Numbered from the stretch's first letter, positions 1 through 8,870 are shown. The stretch: DNA of 39,969 nt from Alcanivorax sp. (GCF_014762765.1 NZ_JABURH010000159.1:15932-55900), one strand, 5' to 3'. Notes: generated by a model not told the origin, from the letters alone. Numbers and translations: made by a program.

Positions 1-1326
1 GACCGGGACCAGGTCATCGTGCTGTCAGACTGGAGTGACGAGGACCCGAACCACATCTTCGCCACCCTGAAAAAACTCAGCCACTACTACAATTTCAACG
101 AGCGCACCGTGTTCGACACCCTGCGCGATTTCCGCGACAAGGGCGTGATCCAGACCCTCAAGGATCGCCACATGTGGAACACCATGCGCATGAGCGATCG
201 TGATCTGGCCGACGTCACCGGTTACACCTACACCTACCTGATGAATGGCCAGAGCCCCAACGGCAACTGGACCTGCCAGTTCAACCCGGGCGAGCGCCTC
301 CGCCTGCGCTTTATCAACGCCAGCGCCATGACCTTCTTCGATATCCGCATTCCCGGCCTGGACATGACGGTGATTGAAATGGATGGTCAGCCGGTGAAAC
401 CGGTGGCTTTCCACGAGGTGCGCCTGGGTGTGGCAGAAACCCTGGACGTGATCGTGGAACCCTGGGAGGACCAGGCCTATACCCTGTTTGCCCAGAGCAT
501 CGACCGCAGCGGCTTTGCCCGTGGCACTCTGACCCCGAACCCGGCCATGTCAGCGCCAGTGCCGAACATGGACCCGCCACCGTTGCTGGGCCATACCGAA
601 ATGGGCATGGGCGCCATGCAGCACGGCGACAGCCATGCAGGCATGGACCATGGGCAGATGAACCACAACATGGCAGGCATGAAACACAGCGATCACGGCA
701 ACGCCGTCCCCTTTGCCGTCGATCCCAACAACCCGGACCTGCCACCCAGAAACAACGCCACCGACCATGCCGCCACGGAATATGGACCCGGTGTGGACAT
801 GCGCGCCATGGCCCCGGGTGAGATGCTTGCCGACCCGGGTATCGGCCTGCGCGACCGGGACTGGAAAGTGCTCACCTATGCGGACCTGGAAACCGCTGGC
901 GGGCCACCGGACAGCCTGCACCCGGAACGGGAAATCGTGTTGCACCTGACCGGCAACATGAGCCGCTACATGTGGAGCTTCAACGGCATTCCCTTTGCGG
1001 ATTCCGTTCCCCTGGAGCTGTACCACAACGAACGGGTACGCATCACCCTGGTCAACGACACCATGATGACTCACCCCATCCACCTGCATGGTCTGTGGAG
1101 CGATCTGGAGGTGGGCGATGGCAAGCTGCTGCGCAAGCACACCATCACTGTGAAACCCGGCGAGAAACTCAGCTACCTGGTGCGCGCCGATACGCTGGGC
1201 CGCTGGGCCTATCACTGCCACCTGCTCTATCACATGGACGCCGGGATGTTCCGGGAAGTCCGCGTGGTCAAGGCCCAGGCTGACGGTGACCACTCACACC
1301 ATGGCGCACACGGGGAGGACGCATGA
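1..1326 (+). CDS. copA: CopA-type periplasmic multicopper oxidase, 5'-truncated by window edge
   Basis: This is the C-terminal 441 residues of a copper-resistance multicopper oxidase, which oxidises Cu(I) and sequesters copper in the periplasm. The reading frame is open from base 1, so the start lies outside the window. A Met/His-rich stretch near visible residues 195-230 (repeated MGM, MQHG and MDHGQM motifs) is typical of CopA copper-binding segments. The C-terminal cupredoxin domain carries HPIHLHG and then HCHLLYHMDAGM, the His-Cys-His copper ligands of the type 1 and trinuclear sites. The stop TGA overlaps the copB start, so the two genes are translationally coupled. The signal peptide and first cupredoxin domain cannot be seen. 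CopA versus a related PcoA-like oxidase cannot be separated further, but the family is clear. Confidence 0.93.
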   Translation, partial: DRDQVIVLSDWSDEDPNHIFATLKKLSHYYNFNERTVFDTLRDFRDKGVIQTLKDRHMWNTMRMSDRDLADVTGYTYTYLMNGQSPNGNWTCQFNPGERLRLRFINASAMTFFDIRIPGLDMTVIEMDGQPVKPVAFHEVRLGVAETLDVIVEPWEDQAYTLFAQSIDRSGFARGTLTPNPAMSAPVPNMDPPPLLGHTEMGMGAMQHGDSHAGMDHGQMNHNMAGMKHSDHGNAVPFAVDPNNPDLPPRNNATDHAATEYGPGVDMRAMAPGEMLADPGIGLRDRDWKVLTYADLETAGGPPDSLHPEREIVLHLTGNMSRYMWSFNGIPFADSVPLELYHNERVRITLVNDTMMTHPIHLHGLWSDLEVGDGKLLRKHTITVKPGEKLSYLVRADTLGRWAYHCHLLYHMDAGMFREVRVVKAQADGDHSHHGAHGEDA

Positions 1327-2060
1327 TGAAAACATCCACTTTGCTACTGTCATCCCTGACCGCCATGACCTGCACCACACCGGCCTGGTCCATGAGCGAA
1401 CACCCGCCCCGCTTCAGCAAGGTGCTGGTGGATCAGCTTGAGCTACGTGACAGCGACGAGGGCTCGGTACTGGGCTGGGATGCCAGTGCCTGGTACGGCA
1501 GCGACCTGAACAAGCTGTATCTGGCCACGGAAGGCGAACGGCTCATGGACCCGGACCACCGTGACGAGGAAGCCGGCACCGAAAGCGCAGAAACCCGCCT
1601 GGCCTGGAGCCACGCCTTCGCTCCCTACTGGGACTGGCAACTGGGCTGGCGCAGGGACTGGCAACCCGACGACCCCAACCGGGACTGGGCCAGCCTGGGC
1701 ATCCAGGGGCTGGCGCCCTACTGGTTTGAAGTCGACGCCCAGCTGTTTCTGGGCGAGGACGGCCTCAGCGAACTGCGTCTGGAAGCGGAATACGAACTGA
1801 TGTTGACCCAGCGCCTGGCGCTGGTGCCGGAGGTGGAAGCTGGCTTCTACGGCAAGGACGATGACGACTTGGGTATCGGCGACGGCCTTGTGGCCATCGA
1901 ATCCGGCTTGCGGCTACGCTACGAAATCCGCCGGGAGCTGGCCCCCTACATCGGCGTGCACTGGGAAAAACAGTACGGGGATACCGCCGACAAGACACGG
2001 GCGGCAGGCGGTGATCCGGAAGAAGCATCGCTGGTAGCAGGGATCTACTTCTGGTTCTGA
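1323..2060 (+). CDS. copB: Copper resistance protein B (outer membrane beta-barrel)
   Basis: CopB family protein of 245 residues, the usual partner of CopA; it is thought to be an outer-membrane protein that helps sequester or export copper. The N-terminus (MMKTSTLLLSSLTAMTCTTP) is a signal peptide ending near AWS. The rest shows alternating aromatic/hydrophobic strands and many Asp/Glu residues, and ends in YFWF, a typical outer-membrane C-terminal aromatic. Motifs such as ETRLAWSHAFAPYWDWQLG and ELAPYIGVHWEKQYG match the CopB barrel domain. The ATG at 1323 overlaps the copA stop; a second ATG at 1326 is equally possible. The Met-rich N-terminal spacer of some CopB proteins is missing, so this is a short form. 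Confidence 0.9.
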   Translation: MMKTSTLLLSSLTAMTCTTPAWSMSEHPPRFSKVLVDQLELRDSDEGSVLGWDASAWYGSDLNKLYLATEGERLMDPDHRDEEAGTESAETRLAWSHAFAPYWDWQLGWRRDWQPDDPNRDWASLGIQGLAPYWFEVDAQLFLGEDGLSELRLEAEYELMLTQRLALVPEVEAGFYGKDDDDLGIGDGLVAIESGLRLRYEIRRELAPYIGVHWEKQYGDTADKTRAAGGDPEEASLVAGIYFWF

Positions 2061-2084
2061 AGAACCTGAAGGCAGCAAGCTTGC

Positions 2085-2169
2085 GTAGGGCGTCACTGAG
2101 CCTAAGGCGAACTGCACCATTGGCCGGTGGTGGTTGGTGCAGTTCACCTTAGGCTCAGTGGCACCCTAC
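2085..2169. repeat. Long inverted repeat between convergent copB and can
   Basis: Two 35-bp arms (2085-2119 and 2135-2169) are complementary with only three mismatches and enclose a 15-nt loop. Each arm starts at the outside with GTAGGG and also contains GGTGC (GGCGT in the left arm) and GCACC. This resembles the GTAG-footed REP hairpins common in gammaproteobacteria. There is no T-tract, so it is not a textbook intrinsic terminator. It fills most of the 116-bp gap between two convergent stop codons and ends 7 bp from the can stop. Confidence 0.8.
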
Positions 2170-2176
2170 AGGACCC

Positions 2177-2824
2177 TCATGCCGAGGAATTATCGTATTC
2201 CTCGTTTTCCAGCGTCCGCAATTCCTTGTTGTTCTGGATCTGGATATCCAGGTCTCGCAGGCGGCCATCGCCGATACCGTAAATCCAGCCATGAATAGTC
2301 AGTGGCTGATCGCGGCGCCAGGCTTCCTGGACCACGGTGGTGTTGGACACATTGATCACCTGACGGGCCACGTTCAGTTCGCACATGCGGTCCAGCTGGG
2401 CCTTTTCATCCGGCAACTTGACCAGGTGCTTGCGGTTGCGCAGATACAGTTCACGCACCTGCCGCAGCCAGTTGTCGATCAGACCATGGGGCACATCTTC
2501 CATGGACGCCTTTACCCCACCGCAGCCATAGTGGCCCACCACCATGATATGTTTCACCTTCAACACATCCACGGCGAACTGCAGCACCGACAGCAGATTC
2601 AGGTCGGTATGGTTCACCAGGTTGGCCACATTGCGATGCACGAACAGTTCACCGGGCATCAGCCCCACCACCTCATTGGCAGGCACACGGGAGTCAGCAC
2701 AGCCTATCCACAGATACTGCGGGCTCTGCTGCTCACCCAGCGCCTTGAAGAAGCCCGGGTGTTCCTTCTCGATGTCGTGACGCCACTGCTCGTTGTTGGT
2801 AAAGAGTTCAGGAAGGGATTTCAT
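2177..2824 (-). CDS. can: Beta-class carbonic anhydrase
   Basis: Cytoplasmic zinc enzyme interconverting CO2 and bicarbonate. The 215 residues match the usual beta-class length (E. coli Can is 220). Zinc ligands and the catalytic dyad are visible: Cys42, Asp44 and Arg46 in GCADSRVP, and His98 and Cys101 in GHYGCGG. Other conserved blocks are FVHRNVANLV and the late GWIYGIGDGRLRDL. The start ATG (2822-2824) begins MKSLPELFTNNEQW, the normal N-terminus of this group. It lies 50 bp downstream of moaA on the same strand and could share its transcript, although no functional link is known. It ends against the long inverted repeat before copB. Confidence 0.96.
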   Translation of the reverse strand: MKSLPELFTNNEQWRHDIEKEHPGFFKALGEQQSPQYLWIGCADSRVPANEVVGLMPGELFVHRNVANLVNHTDLNLLSVLQFAVDVLKVKHIMVVGHYGCGGVKASMEDVPHGLIDNWLRQVRELYLRNRKHLVKLPDEKAQLDRMCELNVARQVINVSNTTVVQEAWRRDQPLTIHGWIYGIGDGRLRDLDIQIQNNKELRTLENEEYDNSSA

Positions 2825-2874
2825 GGTCTCTCGCTAGATTCATTTACTGGAGGCCGGATGTTTCACGCCCGACA

Positions 2875-3888
2875 TTAACCACCGGTCATATTCATGAACC
2901 GTACCAGTTGCTCACCCGGGGCCAGATTGAAGTCGTGTCGCTCCGGTTTGATGGCCATGGCATCAATGATTGCCTGACGCAGGGGGGCATCATCCGTGGG
3001 GTGCGCCCGCAGTACTGCCCGCAGGTCCACACTATGCTCGTGCCCCAGGCACAGAAGCATACGGCCCTCGGCGGTAATTCGCACCCGATTACACAAATGG
3101 CAAAAGTTTTGTGAGTGAGGAGAGATGAAGCCGATGCGGCTGTCACTGCCCGGTACCTGCCAATAGCGGGACGGTCCACCGGTTTTCTCCGTCATGGGCA
3201 CCAGGGTCAGGCGCTCGGAGAGCTGATCACGCAGCTCCCCGGAGGAAACAAACTCCAGCGCCCGGTCATGCTCACTGATAGCTCCCAGCGGCATTTCCTC
3301 GATAAAGGAGATATCCAGACCCTTTTCCAGGGCGAAATCCACCAGCGCCGGCACCTCGTCCTGATTGCGCCCGCGCAGAATCACGCTGTTCAGCTTGATG
3401 CGACGGAAGCCGGCCCGGCGGGCCGCATCGATGCCGTCCAGCACCTTGTTCAGATCACCGGTGCGGGTCAGCGCCCGGAAGCGTTGCGGGTCCAGGGAAT
3501 CCAGGCTGATATTGAGTCGAGCCAACCCGCCGGCTTTCAGATCATCGGCAAAACGGCCCAGGCCGGCGCCGTTGGTGGTCATATTCAGTTCATCCAGCCC
3601 TTTCAGCGCACCAAGATCGCGCACCAGATGCGCCACATCACGGCGCACCAGGGGTTCGCCGCCGGTCAGCCGGATCCGCCGCACACCCAGCTCCACCAGC
3701 ACCCGGCCCAGCCGCCCCATCTCCTCCAGGGTCAGCACCTGGGCCCGGGGCACAAAGGTCATATCCTCCGCCATGCAGTACACACAGCGGAAATCACAGC
3801 GGTCCGTCACCGACAGGCGCACATAGTCGATAGTGCGGCCGAAACGGTCCTGCAGTAGCGGATTGTCAGTGAAAGTGTCAGCGGCCAT
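2875..3888 (-). CDS. moaA: GTP 3',8-cyclase MoaA (molybdenum cofactor, step 1)
   Basis: Radical SAM enzyme that converts GTP to 3',8-cH2GTP, the first step of molybdopterin synthesis with MoaC. The N-terminal 4Fe-4S motif is CDFRCVYC (Cys31, Cys35, Cys38). The [10 protein letters not shown] block that binds SAM follows. Near the C-terminus [20 protein letters not shown] holds the three cysteines of the second cluster. The protein ends in Gly-Gly, as active MoaA enzymes do. At 337 residues it is of normal size. moaC, moaD and moaE are not adjacent; other Mo-cofactor genes (moeA, moaB) lie 16 kb away in this window. Confidence 0.97.
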   Translation of the reverse strand: MAADTFTDNPLLQDRFGRTIDYVRLSVTDRCDFRCVYCMAEDMTFVPRAQVLTLEEMGRLGRVLVELGVRRIRLTGGEPLVRRDVAHLVRDLGALKGLDELNMTTNGAGLGRFADDLKAGGLARLNISLDSLDPQRFRALTRTGDLNKVLDGIDAARRAGFRRIKLNSVILRGRNQDEVPALVDFALEKGLDISFIEEMPLGAISEHDRALEFVSSGELRDQLSERLTLVPMTEKTGGPSRYWQVPGSDSRIGFISPHSQNFCHLCNRVRITAEGRMLLCLGHEHSVDLRAVLRAHPTDDAPLRQAIIDAMAIKPERHDFNLAPGEQLVRFMNMTGG

Positions 3889-4160
3889 GGCGGTACTGTA
3901 GCAAATGCGGGGCCAAGCCGGGGAACCGGCGCTTACTCGGACAATAACCTCCCGGTTCCGCCCTCCTGTGGAGCCCTTCGTGGCTCCCCAGCCCCTGTTG
4001 GCTACCCCACGCCCGTCGGCCGGTACTGGCTCCGGTTGGTCAGGCCCTTGCCGGTCTTGTTAGAATGTTCGCCGACCTGAATGCGGGGCGCAGCCGGACC
4101 ATGAAACGCCATGTCCGCCATACCCCTTATTCCGAATTCATCTACCCCTAAAGGGTTTCC
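3889..4160. other. Divergent intergenic region moaA / slyD
   Basis: This 272-bp stretch separates the divergent moaA and slyD starts and must hold promoters for both. I see short C/G-rich inverted motifs around 3960-4030 and a TAGAAT hexamer at 4061 that could be a -10 box for slyD, but no convincing -35 at the right spacing. A purine-rich AAAGGG just before the slyD ATG is a plausible ribosome binding site. No open reading frame or known RNA is recognised. Confidence 0.4.
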
Positions 4161-4649
4161 ATGCAAATTTCAGAAAACTCCGTAGTGTCCATCCACTACA
4201 CGCTCACTAACAACGCCGGCGAGACCATCGATTCCTCTATCCAGCGTGGCGAGCCCCTGGCCTACCTGCACGGCGCAGGCAACATTATTCCCGGCCTGGA
4301 AAAGGCTCTGGTGGGCAAAGCTGCCGGCGACAAGCTGGACGTGACCGTCACCCCGGAAGAAGGCTACGGCGAGCGTCACGAGCAGCTGATCCAGCAAGTG
4401 CCGAAAACTGCCTTCGAAGGCAACGAAGAGAACCTGCAGCCGGGCATGCAGTTCCAGGCCCAGACCGAAGCCGGTCCGCGCATCTTCACCATCACCGCTG
4501 TGGAAGGTGATGAAGTGACCGTTGATGGCAACCACCCGCTGGCAGGCGAAACCCTGAACTTCGCCGTAGAAGTCACTGAGGTGCGTGAAGCCTCCGATGA
4601 AGAGAAAGAACACGGCCACGTACACGGCCCGGAAGGTCACGACCACTAA
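4161..4649 (+). CDS. slyD: SlyD-type FKBP peptidyl-prolyl cis-trans isomerase
   Basis: Cytoplasmic prolyl isomerase and chaperone of the SlyD branch, which also binds metals. The 162 residues show the split FKBP domain: EPLAYLHGAGNIIPGLEKAL, then the start of the inserted IF flap domain after EGYGERHEQLIQQVP. The domain closes with VDGNHPLAGETLNFAVEV. The short tail is His-rich (EHGHVHGPEGHDH), a reduced version of the nickel-binding tail of E. coli SlyD. The start follows an AAAGGG ribosome binding site, and a strong intrinsic terminator follows the stop. It is probably monocistronic. Metal binding is inferred from the tail. Confidence 0.95.
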   Translation: MQISENSVVSIHYTLTNNAGETIDSSIQRGEPLAYLHGAGNIIPGLEKALVGKAAGDKLDVTVTPEEGYGERHEQLIQQVPKTAFEGNEENLQPGMQFQAQTEAGPRIFTITAVEGDEVTVDGNHPLAGETLNFAVEVTEVREASDEEKEHGHVHGPEGHDH

Positions 4650-4665
4650 GGTCTGCCCCTCCCGC

Positions 4666-4692
4666 AAAAAAGGCGCCTCCGGCGCCTTTTTT
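4666..4692 (+). terminator. Intrinsic terminator after slyD
   Basis: A perfect 12-bp stem with a 3-nt loop: arms 4666-4677 (six A then GGCGCC) and 4681-4692 (GGCGCC then six T), loop TCC. The GC core is followed by a T-tract, a classical Rho-independent terminator 16 bp after the slyD stop. The flanking A-tract means it could also act on the opposite strand. Confidence 0.93.
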
Positions 4693-4914
4693 ATTGTCCT
4701 CTGAAATGTCCCCGAAACCCGCCTGACAGTGAAAGAAGAGTGAAACGGAGACCGCTTTCTGCCTTCTTTTTTATCAGAATTATAGCCCGCCACGACTTAC
4801 TTCAGCTTCTTGTTGTCGATTATGCCGACTTTTGTAAAGCCTTATTGAATGTATACTTCGCAGCCAAATAGGATCGATGCTCTTTGATAGTTCTGTTTTT
4901 TACGGGAGAGCATC

Positions 4915-5922
4915 ATGCGCTACATAACGATATTAATTCTTTCCGCTTTGCTTTCGAGTATTTCCCTTTCCGCTCAGGCACTGGAAAAACGAAAATTTTG
5001 TGTCTTCGACATCATCGGCGCCAACGGCGATATCTATAACATCATGAAGGACTACAAAACCGCCGCTGTTGCATGGGGCGTGGATGTGGAACTGAAACCC
5101 TTCACCGATGAAAAGATTGCTGCCGAAGACCTTAAAGCCGGCCAATGTGATGCAGCAGTCCTTACCGGCATTCGTGGCCGTCAGTTCAACAGCTTCACCG
5201 GCAGCATGGATTCCATCGGCGCCATCCCCAGCTATGAAGCCATGAAAACGGTCATTTCCGTCATTTCCAGCAACACCCCATCCATCAACAAACAACTGGT
5301 TTCCGGCCCCTATGAAGTCGGCGGTGTGGTTCCCATGGGCGCGGCGTTTCTTTTTCTGAAGGACCAGGAAATCGATACCGTTGAAGAGCTGTCCGGCAAA
5401 TCCATTGCCGTGCTTGAATATGACAGCGCTCAGGCGAACATGGCATCCCGTGTGGGCATGTCCCCGGTGATGTCCGATATCACCAACTTCTCCACCCGCT
5501 TCAACAATGATTCCGTGGATATCTGCTTCGCACCCATCATGGGTTTCTCTGCTCTGGAACTGTACAAGGGCATGGCGCCGGATGGCGGCATCCTCGATTA
5601 TGTATTGGGCCAGCTCAGCGCCCAGATCATTCTCAAGAAAGACCGATTCCCGCCGGAGTATGCGCAACAGTCACGGGATTTCATGTTCGGCCAATTTGAT
5701 CGCGCCATGCGCCTGATTGATAACGCCAGCAGCGAAGTGGACAACAAATGGTGGATCCGGATTCCCGATGCGGACAAGCTGCGGTACGACGAAATGATGC
5801 GTGAAGCGCGCATTTCCCTGACTCAGGACGGCGTCTACGACAAGTCGATGATGGGCCTGCTCAGAAAGGTGCGTTGCAAGCTGGAGCCGTCGCGGGCGGA
5901 ATGCGTCAACCCCATGGAATAA
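4915..5922 (+). CDS. Putative periplasmic solute-binding protein (DUF6091-like)
   Basis: A 335-residue exported protein. Residues 1-22 are a clear signal peptide (MRYITILILSALLSSISLSA, cleavage near AQA). The mature part has a two-lobe binding-protein look: FCVFDIIGANGDIYNIMKDY early, GQCDAAVLTGIRGRQFNS, then VEELSGKSIAVLEYDSAQANMASRVG, as in TRAP/TAXI-type binding proteins. The two late cysteines (CKLEPSRAEC) probably form a disulfide. I believe it matches the DUF6091 'putative solute-binding' family, from memory only. No permease gene is adjacent. A GGGAGAG ribosome binding site precedes the ATG and a TATACT hexamer lies at 4852. The upstream region is noticeably AT-rich. The ligand is unknown. 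Confidence 0.75.
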   Translation: MRYITILILSALLSSISLSAQALEKRKFCVFDIIGANGDIYNIMKDYKTAAVAWGVDVELKPFTDEKIAAEDLKAGQCDAAVLTGIRGRQFNSFTGSMDSIGAIPSYEAMKTVISVISSNTPSINKQLVSGPYEVGGVVPMGAAFLFLKDQEIDTVEELSGKSIAVLEYDSAQANMASRVGMSPVMSDITNFSTRFNNDSVDICFAPIMGFSALELYKGMAPDGGILDYVLGQLSAQIILKKDRFPPEYAQQSRDFMFGQFDRAMRLIDNASSEVDNKWWIRIPDADKLRYDEMMREARISLTQDGVYDKSMMGLLRKVRCKLEPSRAECVNPME

Positions 5923-5928
5923 TATTAT

Positions 5929-5951
5929 AAGGGCCGGATTTTCCGGCCCTT
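5929..5951. terminator. Hairpin terminator between convergent genes
   Basis: Nine-bp perfect stem: AAGGGCCGG (5929-5937) and CCGGCCCTT (5943-5951) with a 5-nt ATTTT loop, followed by TCTTCATTCT on the plus strand. It sits 6 bp after the solute-binding protein gene and 31 bp before the methyltransferase stop, so it may serve both directions. Confidence 0.8.
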
Positions 5952-5982
5952 CTTCATTCTGACAAATATCGCATCAAAGGCC

Positions 5983-6639
5983 TCAACGCCTGCCCCCTGA
6001 AAACAGTGCCATGCACCCTTCCACCTGAACCTCCACCTGATCAAGACGGCTTTCCAGTGCCTGCTTCAGACTGGCCAGCGAATCATTCTGATTGGAAAAG
6101 ATGCCCTTGCGGTTATACACCTTCATCAACCCTCTTGCGGCAACATTACGGGGCACATCGCCCTGCAGAATCGTGGCACCAAACACCCGGGCACCGGGAG
6201 TCAGCAACGGCAACAGATGATCAAACGCGCGCGCTTTCTCCGCCATGGTGCCAGGCAGGCAATGCAACAGCAGGTTCATGCCGAGCGAATCGAATTTGCC
6301 ACCCTGGTAGTCGATGGGCTCCAGCACATTACGTTGCAAGGTTTCCGGCTGGTAGCGGCCAATACGCTGAGCGCAATAGTCGAGGCTATTCGGGTTCAGA
6401 TCCATCAGTGCCACCCGCGGACTCGAAGAAGGGAAACGCACCTTGTCCAGAAAGTAGCCACTGCCCACGCCCACATCCAGATGATTGTCACTGATGTGTT
6501 GTTGGTAGTGCACCAACAGGGTGGATGCCGGGCAGCGCCACAACCAGCGGCAAGACAGACCGAGTACGCCCAGATCATAAAGGGTAAGTACAAAAGGGCT
6601 GTAAACAGCCTGGCCAGCGTGAGCATCATCCTTGCGCAT
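5983..6639 (-). CDS. Class I SAM-dependent methyltransferase
   Basis: A 218-residue methyltransferase of unknown substrate. Motif I is visible as LDVGVGSGYFLDKV (about residues 54-67), followed by the acidic end of strand 2 in VALMDLNPNSLDYC and a motif near LGMNLLLHCLPGTMAEKARAF. These are Rossmann-fold SAM-binding features. The N-terminus (MRKDDAHAGQAVYSPFVLTL, then YDLGVLGLSCRWLWRC) is hydrophobic and may contact membrane or a lipid-like substrate. It begins 47 bp downstream of cobQ on the same strand, so it may be the last gene of the B12 operon. None of its motifs resemble the corrin C-methyltransferases, and I would not assign it a cobalamin role. Confidence 0.8.
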   Translation of the reverse strand: MRKDDAHAGQAVYSPFVLTLYDLGVLGLSCRWLWRCPASTLLVHYQQHISDNHLDVGVGSGYFLDKVRFPSSSPRVALMDLNPNSLDYCAQRIGRYQPETLQRNVLEPIDYQGGKFDSLGMNLLLHCLPGTMAEKARAFDHLLPLLTPGARVFGATILQGDVPRNVAARGLMKVYNRKGIFSNQNDSLASLKQALESRLDQVEVQVEGCMALFSGGRR

Positions 6640-6686
6640 GGTTTTCTCACTTTGTTTAGAAAGAAAAACACTCTAGCAGGCCAGCG

Positions 6687-8144
6687 CTACAAAGCGGAGA
6701 GCAGTTTTTCCGTATCCAGATACTGGTCGATCATATCCGCCAGCCGATCCAGATCCTTCTGCCGATGAGCATCGTAATCCACCGCCCGCTCGCTACGTAA
6801 TCCCGCCCACTCCAGGATGGCATTGCCGGCCTCGGCACTGTCGAAAAGACCGTGCAGATAACACCCCATGACCTGACCATCGTCGCTGATGGCACCCTCG
6901 TCACCCTCACCCAGTTGCAGCATGGGCCGCAACAGGGCAGAGCCTTCGCTGATGCCATTATGAATTTCGTAACCGTGGATGGCGGTATTGGCTGGCAGGA
7001 AAACACCCTGCACATTGCGCAACTGCTTGCCGGCAATCAGCCGGGTGGTCATGGCCAACCAGCCAAGGCCGGGGCTGCTACCCGCATCGCTTTCCAGCCC
7101 GTCAGGATCATCAATCCGTTCACCCAGCATCTGGAAGCCCCCACAGATACCCAAGACCTTGCCGCCGTAACGCAGATGTTTTTCGATCTGTTTGTCCCAA
7201 GCCTGCTCGCGCAGGAATGCCAGGTCAGCTCGGGTTGCCTTGCTACCGGGAAGAATCACCAGATCTGCCGTCGGCCAGACCTCACCCATTTTCACAAAAC
7301 GCAGGTCGACCTGAGGGTGCAGGCGCAGAGGATCAAAATCATTGTGGTTACTCATGCGCGGTAGCAGCGGCACCACCACCTTGAGCGCATCGATATCATG
7401 ATCTCCCTGCTCGGCCACCGCGTCTTCCGCATCCAGGGTCAGGCCATGCAGGTAAGGCAGCACCCCGAACACCGGTTTGCCGGTGCGATCTTCCAGCCAG
7501 TCCAGTCCGCCCTGTAATAACGACAAGTCACCACGAAAACGATTGATGACAAAACCCAGGGTACGTTGCTGCTCGGTTTTGGAAAGAAGATCCAGCGTGC
7601 CGGTGAGATGCGCAAAGACCCCACCGCGATCAATATCCGCCACCAGAATCACCGGGCAATCCACCATTTCGGCAAAGCCCATATTGGCAATATCGTTGTC
7701 ACGCAGATTGATTTCCGCCGGACTGCCGGCGCCTTCGGCGATAATCACATCGTAACGGGACGATAACGCCTGCCAGGCCGCCAGCACGGAGTCTCGGGCA
7801 GTCTTTTTATAGCCGTGATAATCCAGTGCCTGCATGTTGCCCAGCACCTGGCCACGAATAATTACCTGAGCGCCCATGTCGGTCTGCGGCTTGAGCAACA
7901 CCGGATTCATGTCACTGTGCGGCTCAATCCCGCAGGCCAGAGCCTGCAGCGCCGTCGACCGCCCTATCTCGCCGCCGTCCAGGGTTACCGCACTGTTCAA
8001 CGCCATATTCTGCGGCTTGAACGGCGCCACCGAATACCCCCGCCGCGCAAACCACCGACACAACGCCGCCACCACCGTGCTTTTACCCGCATCCGAGGTA
8101 CAGCCCTGGACCATCAGGGTTAATTGAGAATGGAGAATTGACAA
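6687..8144 (-). CDS. cobQ: Cobyric acid synthase CobQ
   Basis: ATP- and glutamine-dependent amidase that adds four amide groups to adenosylcobyrinic a,c-diamide, giving adenosylcobyric acid. The N-terminal P-loop domain reads [15 protein letters not shown], then [12 protein letters not shown]. The C-terminal glutamine amidotransferase domain has the nucleophile in [11 protein letters not shown] and the late His in GCYLHGLF. The length (485) is normal. The start is unusual. The TTG at 8142-8144 has a GGAG 7 nt upstream and gives a short extension before the first beta strand (LTLMVQG), matching relatives that begin a few residues before MVQG. The ATG at 8114 has no ribosome binding site. The TTG and first codons lie inside an AT-rich repeat. 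Downstream of cobO in the btuB operon. Confidence 0.95.
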   Translation of the reverse strand: MSILHSQLTLMVQGCTSDAGKSTVVAALCRWFARRGYSVAPFKPQNMALNSAVTLDGGEIGRSTALQALACGIEPHSDMNPVLLKPQTDMGAQVIIRGQVLGNMQALDYHGYKKTARDSVLAAWQALSSRYDVIIAEGAGSPAEINLRDNDIANMGFAEMVDCPVILVADIDRGGVFAHLTGTLDLLSKTEQQRTLGFVINRFRGDLSLLQGGLDWLEDRTGKPVFGVLPYLHGLTLDAEDAVAEQGDHDIDALKVVVPLLPRMSNHNDFDPLRLHPQVDLRFVKMGEVWPTADLVILPGSKATRADLAFLREQAWDKQIEKHLRYGGKVLGICGGFQMLGERIDDPDGLESDAGSSPGLGWLAMTTRLIAGKQLRNVQGVFLPANTAIHGYEIHNGISEGSALLRPMLQLGEGDEGAISDDGQVMGCYLHGLFDSAEAGNAILEWAGLRSERAVDYDAHRQKDLDRLADMIDQYLDTEKLLSAL

Positions 8145-8213
8145 TTGATAACTCCAAAATCTTGAGTGGTTTCGAACTTAGCTATCAATTCTCAATTATT
8201 AATTATCAATTGA
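8121..8213. repeat. AT-rich inverted repeat pair at cobO/cobQ junction
   Basis: Two AT-rich segments, 8121-8153 and 8180-8213, are imperfect inverted copies built from AATTGACAATTGATA / TATCAATTCTCAATT motifs, in otherwise GC-rich DNA. The right copy ends 1 bp before the cobO stop. The left copy overlaps the putative TTG start and first codons of cobQ. A related AT-rich unit follows btuD (8871) and another follows the DUF523 gene (30271). Confidence 0.7.
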
Positions 8214-8214
8214 T

Positions 8215-8826
8215 TCAAAGTTCCACGCCCTTCTGCGCCTTTACCCCAAGATCCTTGAAGGCATGCTTTACCACTTTCATTTCAGTGACGGTATCAGCCA
8301 GCTCGATCAACTCTTTCGGCGCATAGCGACCAGTGACAATTGCGTGCTGCATGACGGGACGGTTCTGCAGATCGTCGAGCACGGTATCCAGATTTAGATA
8401 CTCATAACGCAACGCAATGTTCAGTTCGTCCAGCAACACCATGTGGTAGCTATCGTCCTGCAGCATTTTTTTTGCAATATCCCAGGCAGCACTGGCAGCA
8501 GCCACATCCCTTTCCCGGTCCTGGGTGTCCCAGGTGTAACCCTCACCCATGACGTGATAATCCACGTTGGGCAGGTTGCGAAAGAAAGCTTCCTCACCGG
8601 TACTGAACGCACCCTTGATAAACTGCACCACGCCCACCTTCATGCCATGCCCCAAAGCCCGAGCCAGCATACCGAACCCGGAACTGCTCTTTCCCTTGCC
8701 GGGACCGGTGAGGACCAGCAGGATGCCCTGATCCTTGTCCGCATTGGCAATACGCTCACGCATGATTTGCTGCTTCTTTTCCATCCTCCAGGCATGACGC
8801 TCAGGACTTTTCGGATCGGGTTTCAT
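8215..8826 (-). CDS. cobO: Cob(I)yrinic acid a,c-diamide adenosyltransferase (CobO/BtuR type)
   Basis: Transfers the 5'-deoxyadenosyl group from ATP to cob(I)alamin or corrinoid precursors. At 203 residues it matches CobO/BtuR/CobA. The inverted P-loop is visible in LVLTGPGKGKSSSGFGMLARALGHG (about residues 38-62). It is followed by VGVVQFIKGAFSTGEE and MVLLDELNIALRYEY, all diagnostic. The N-terminus (MKPDPKSPERHAWRMEKKQQ) resembles other CobO proteins. It lies between btuD and cobQ on the minus strand. It serves both salvage of imported corrinoids and the assembly pathway. An AT-rich repeat separates it from each neighbour. Confidence 0.97.
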   Translation of the reverse strand: MKPDPKSPERHAWRMEKKQQIMRERIANADKDQGILLVLTGPGKGKSSSGFGMLARALGHGMKVGVVQFIKGAFSTGEEAFFRNLPNVDYHVMGEGYTWDTQDRERDVAAASAAWDIAKKMLQDDSYHMVLLDELNIALRYEYLNLDTVLDDLQNRPVMQHAIVTGRYAPKELIELADTVTEMKVVKHAFKDLGVKAQKGVEL

Positions 8827-8870
8827 ACTTTTCTCACTATCAACTCGGCCTTAACAAGGCGTTTTCTTTC

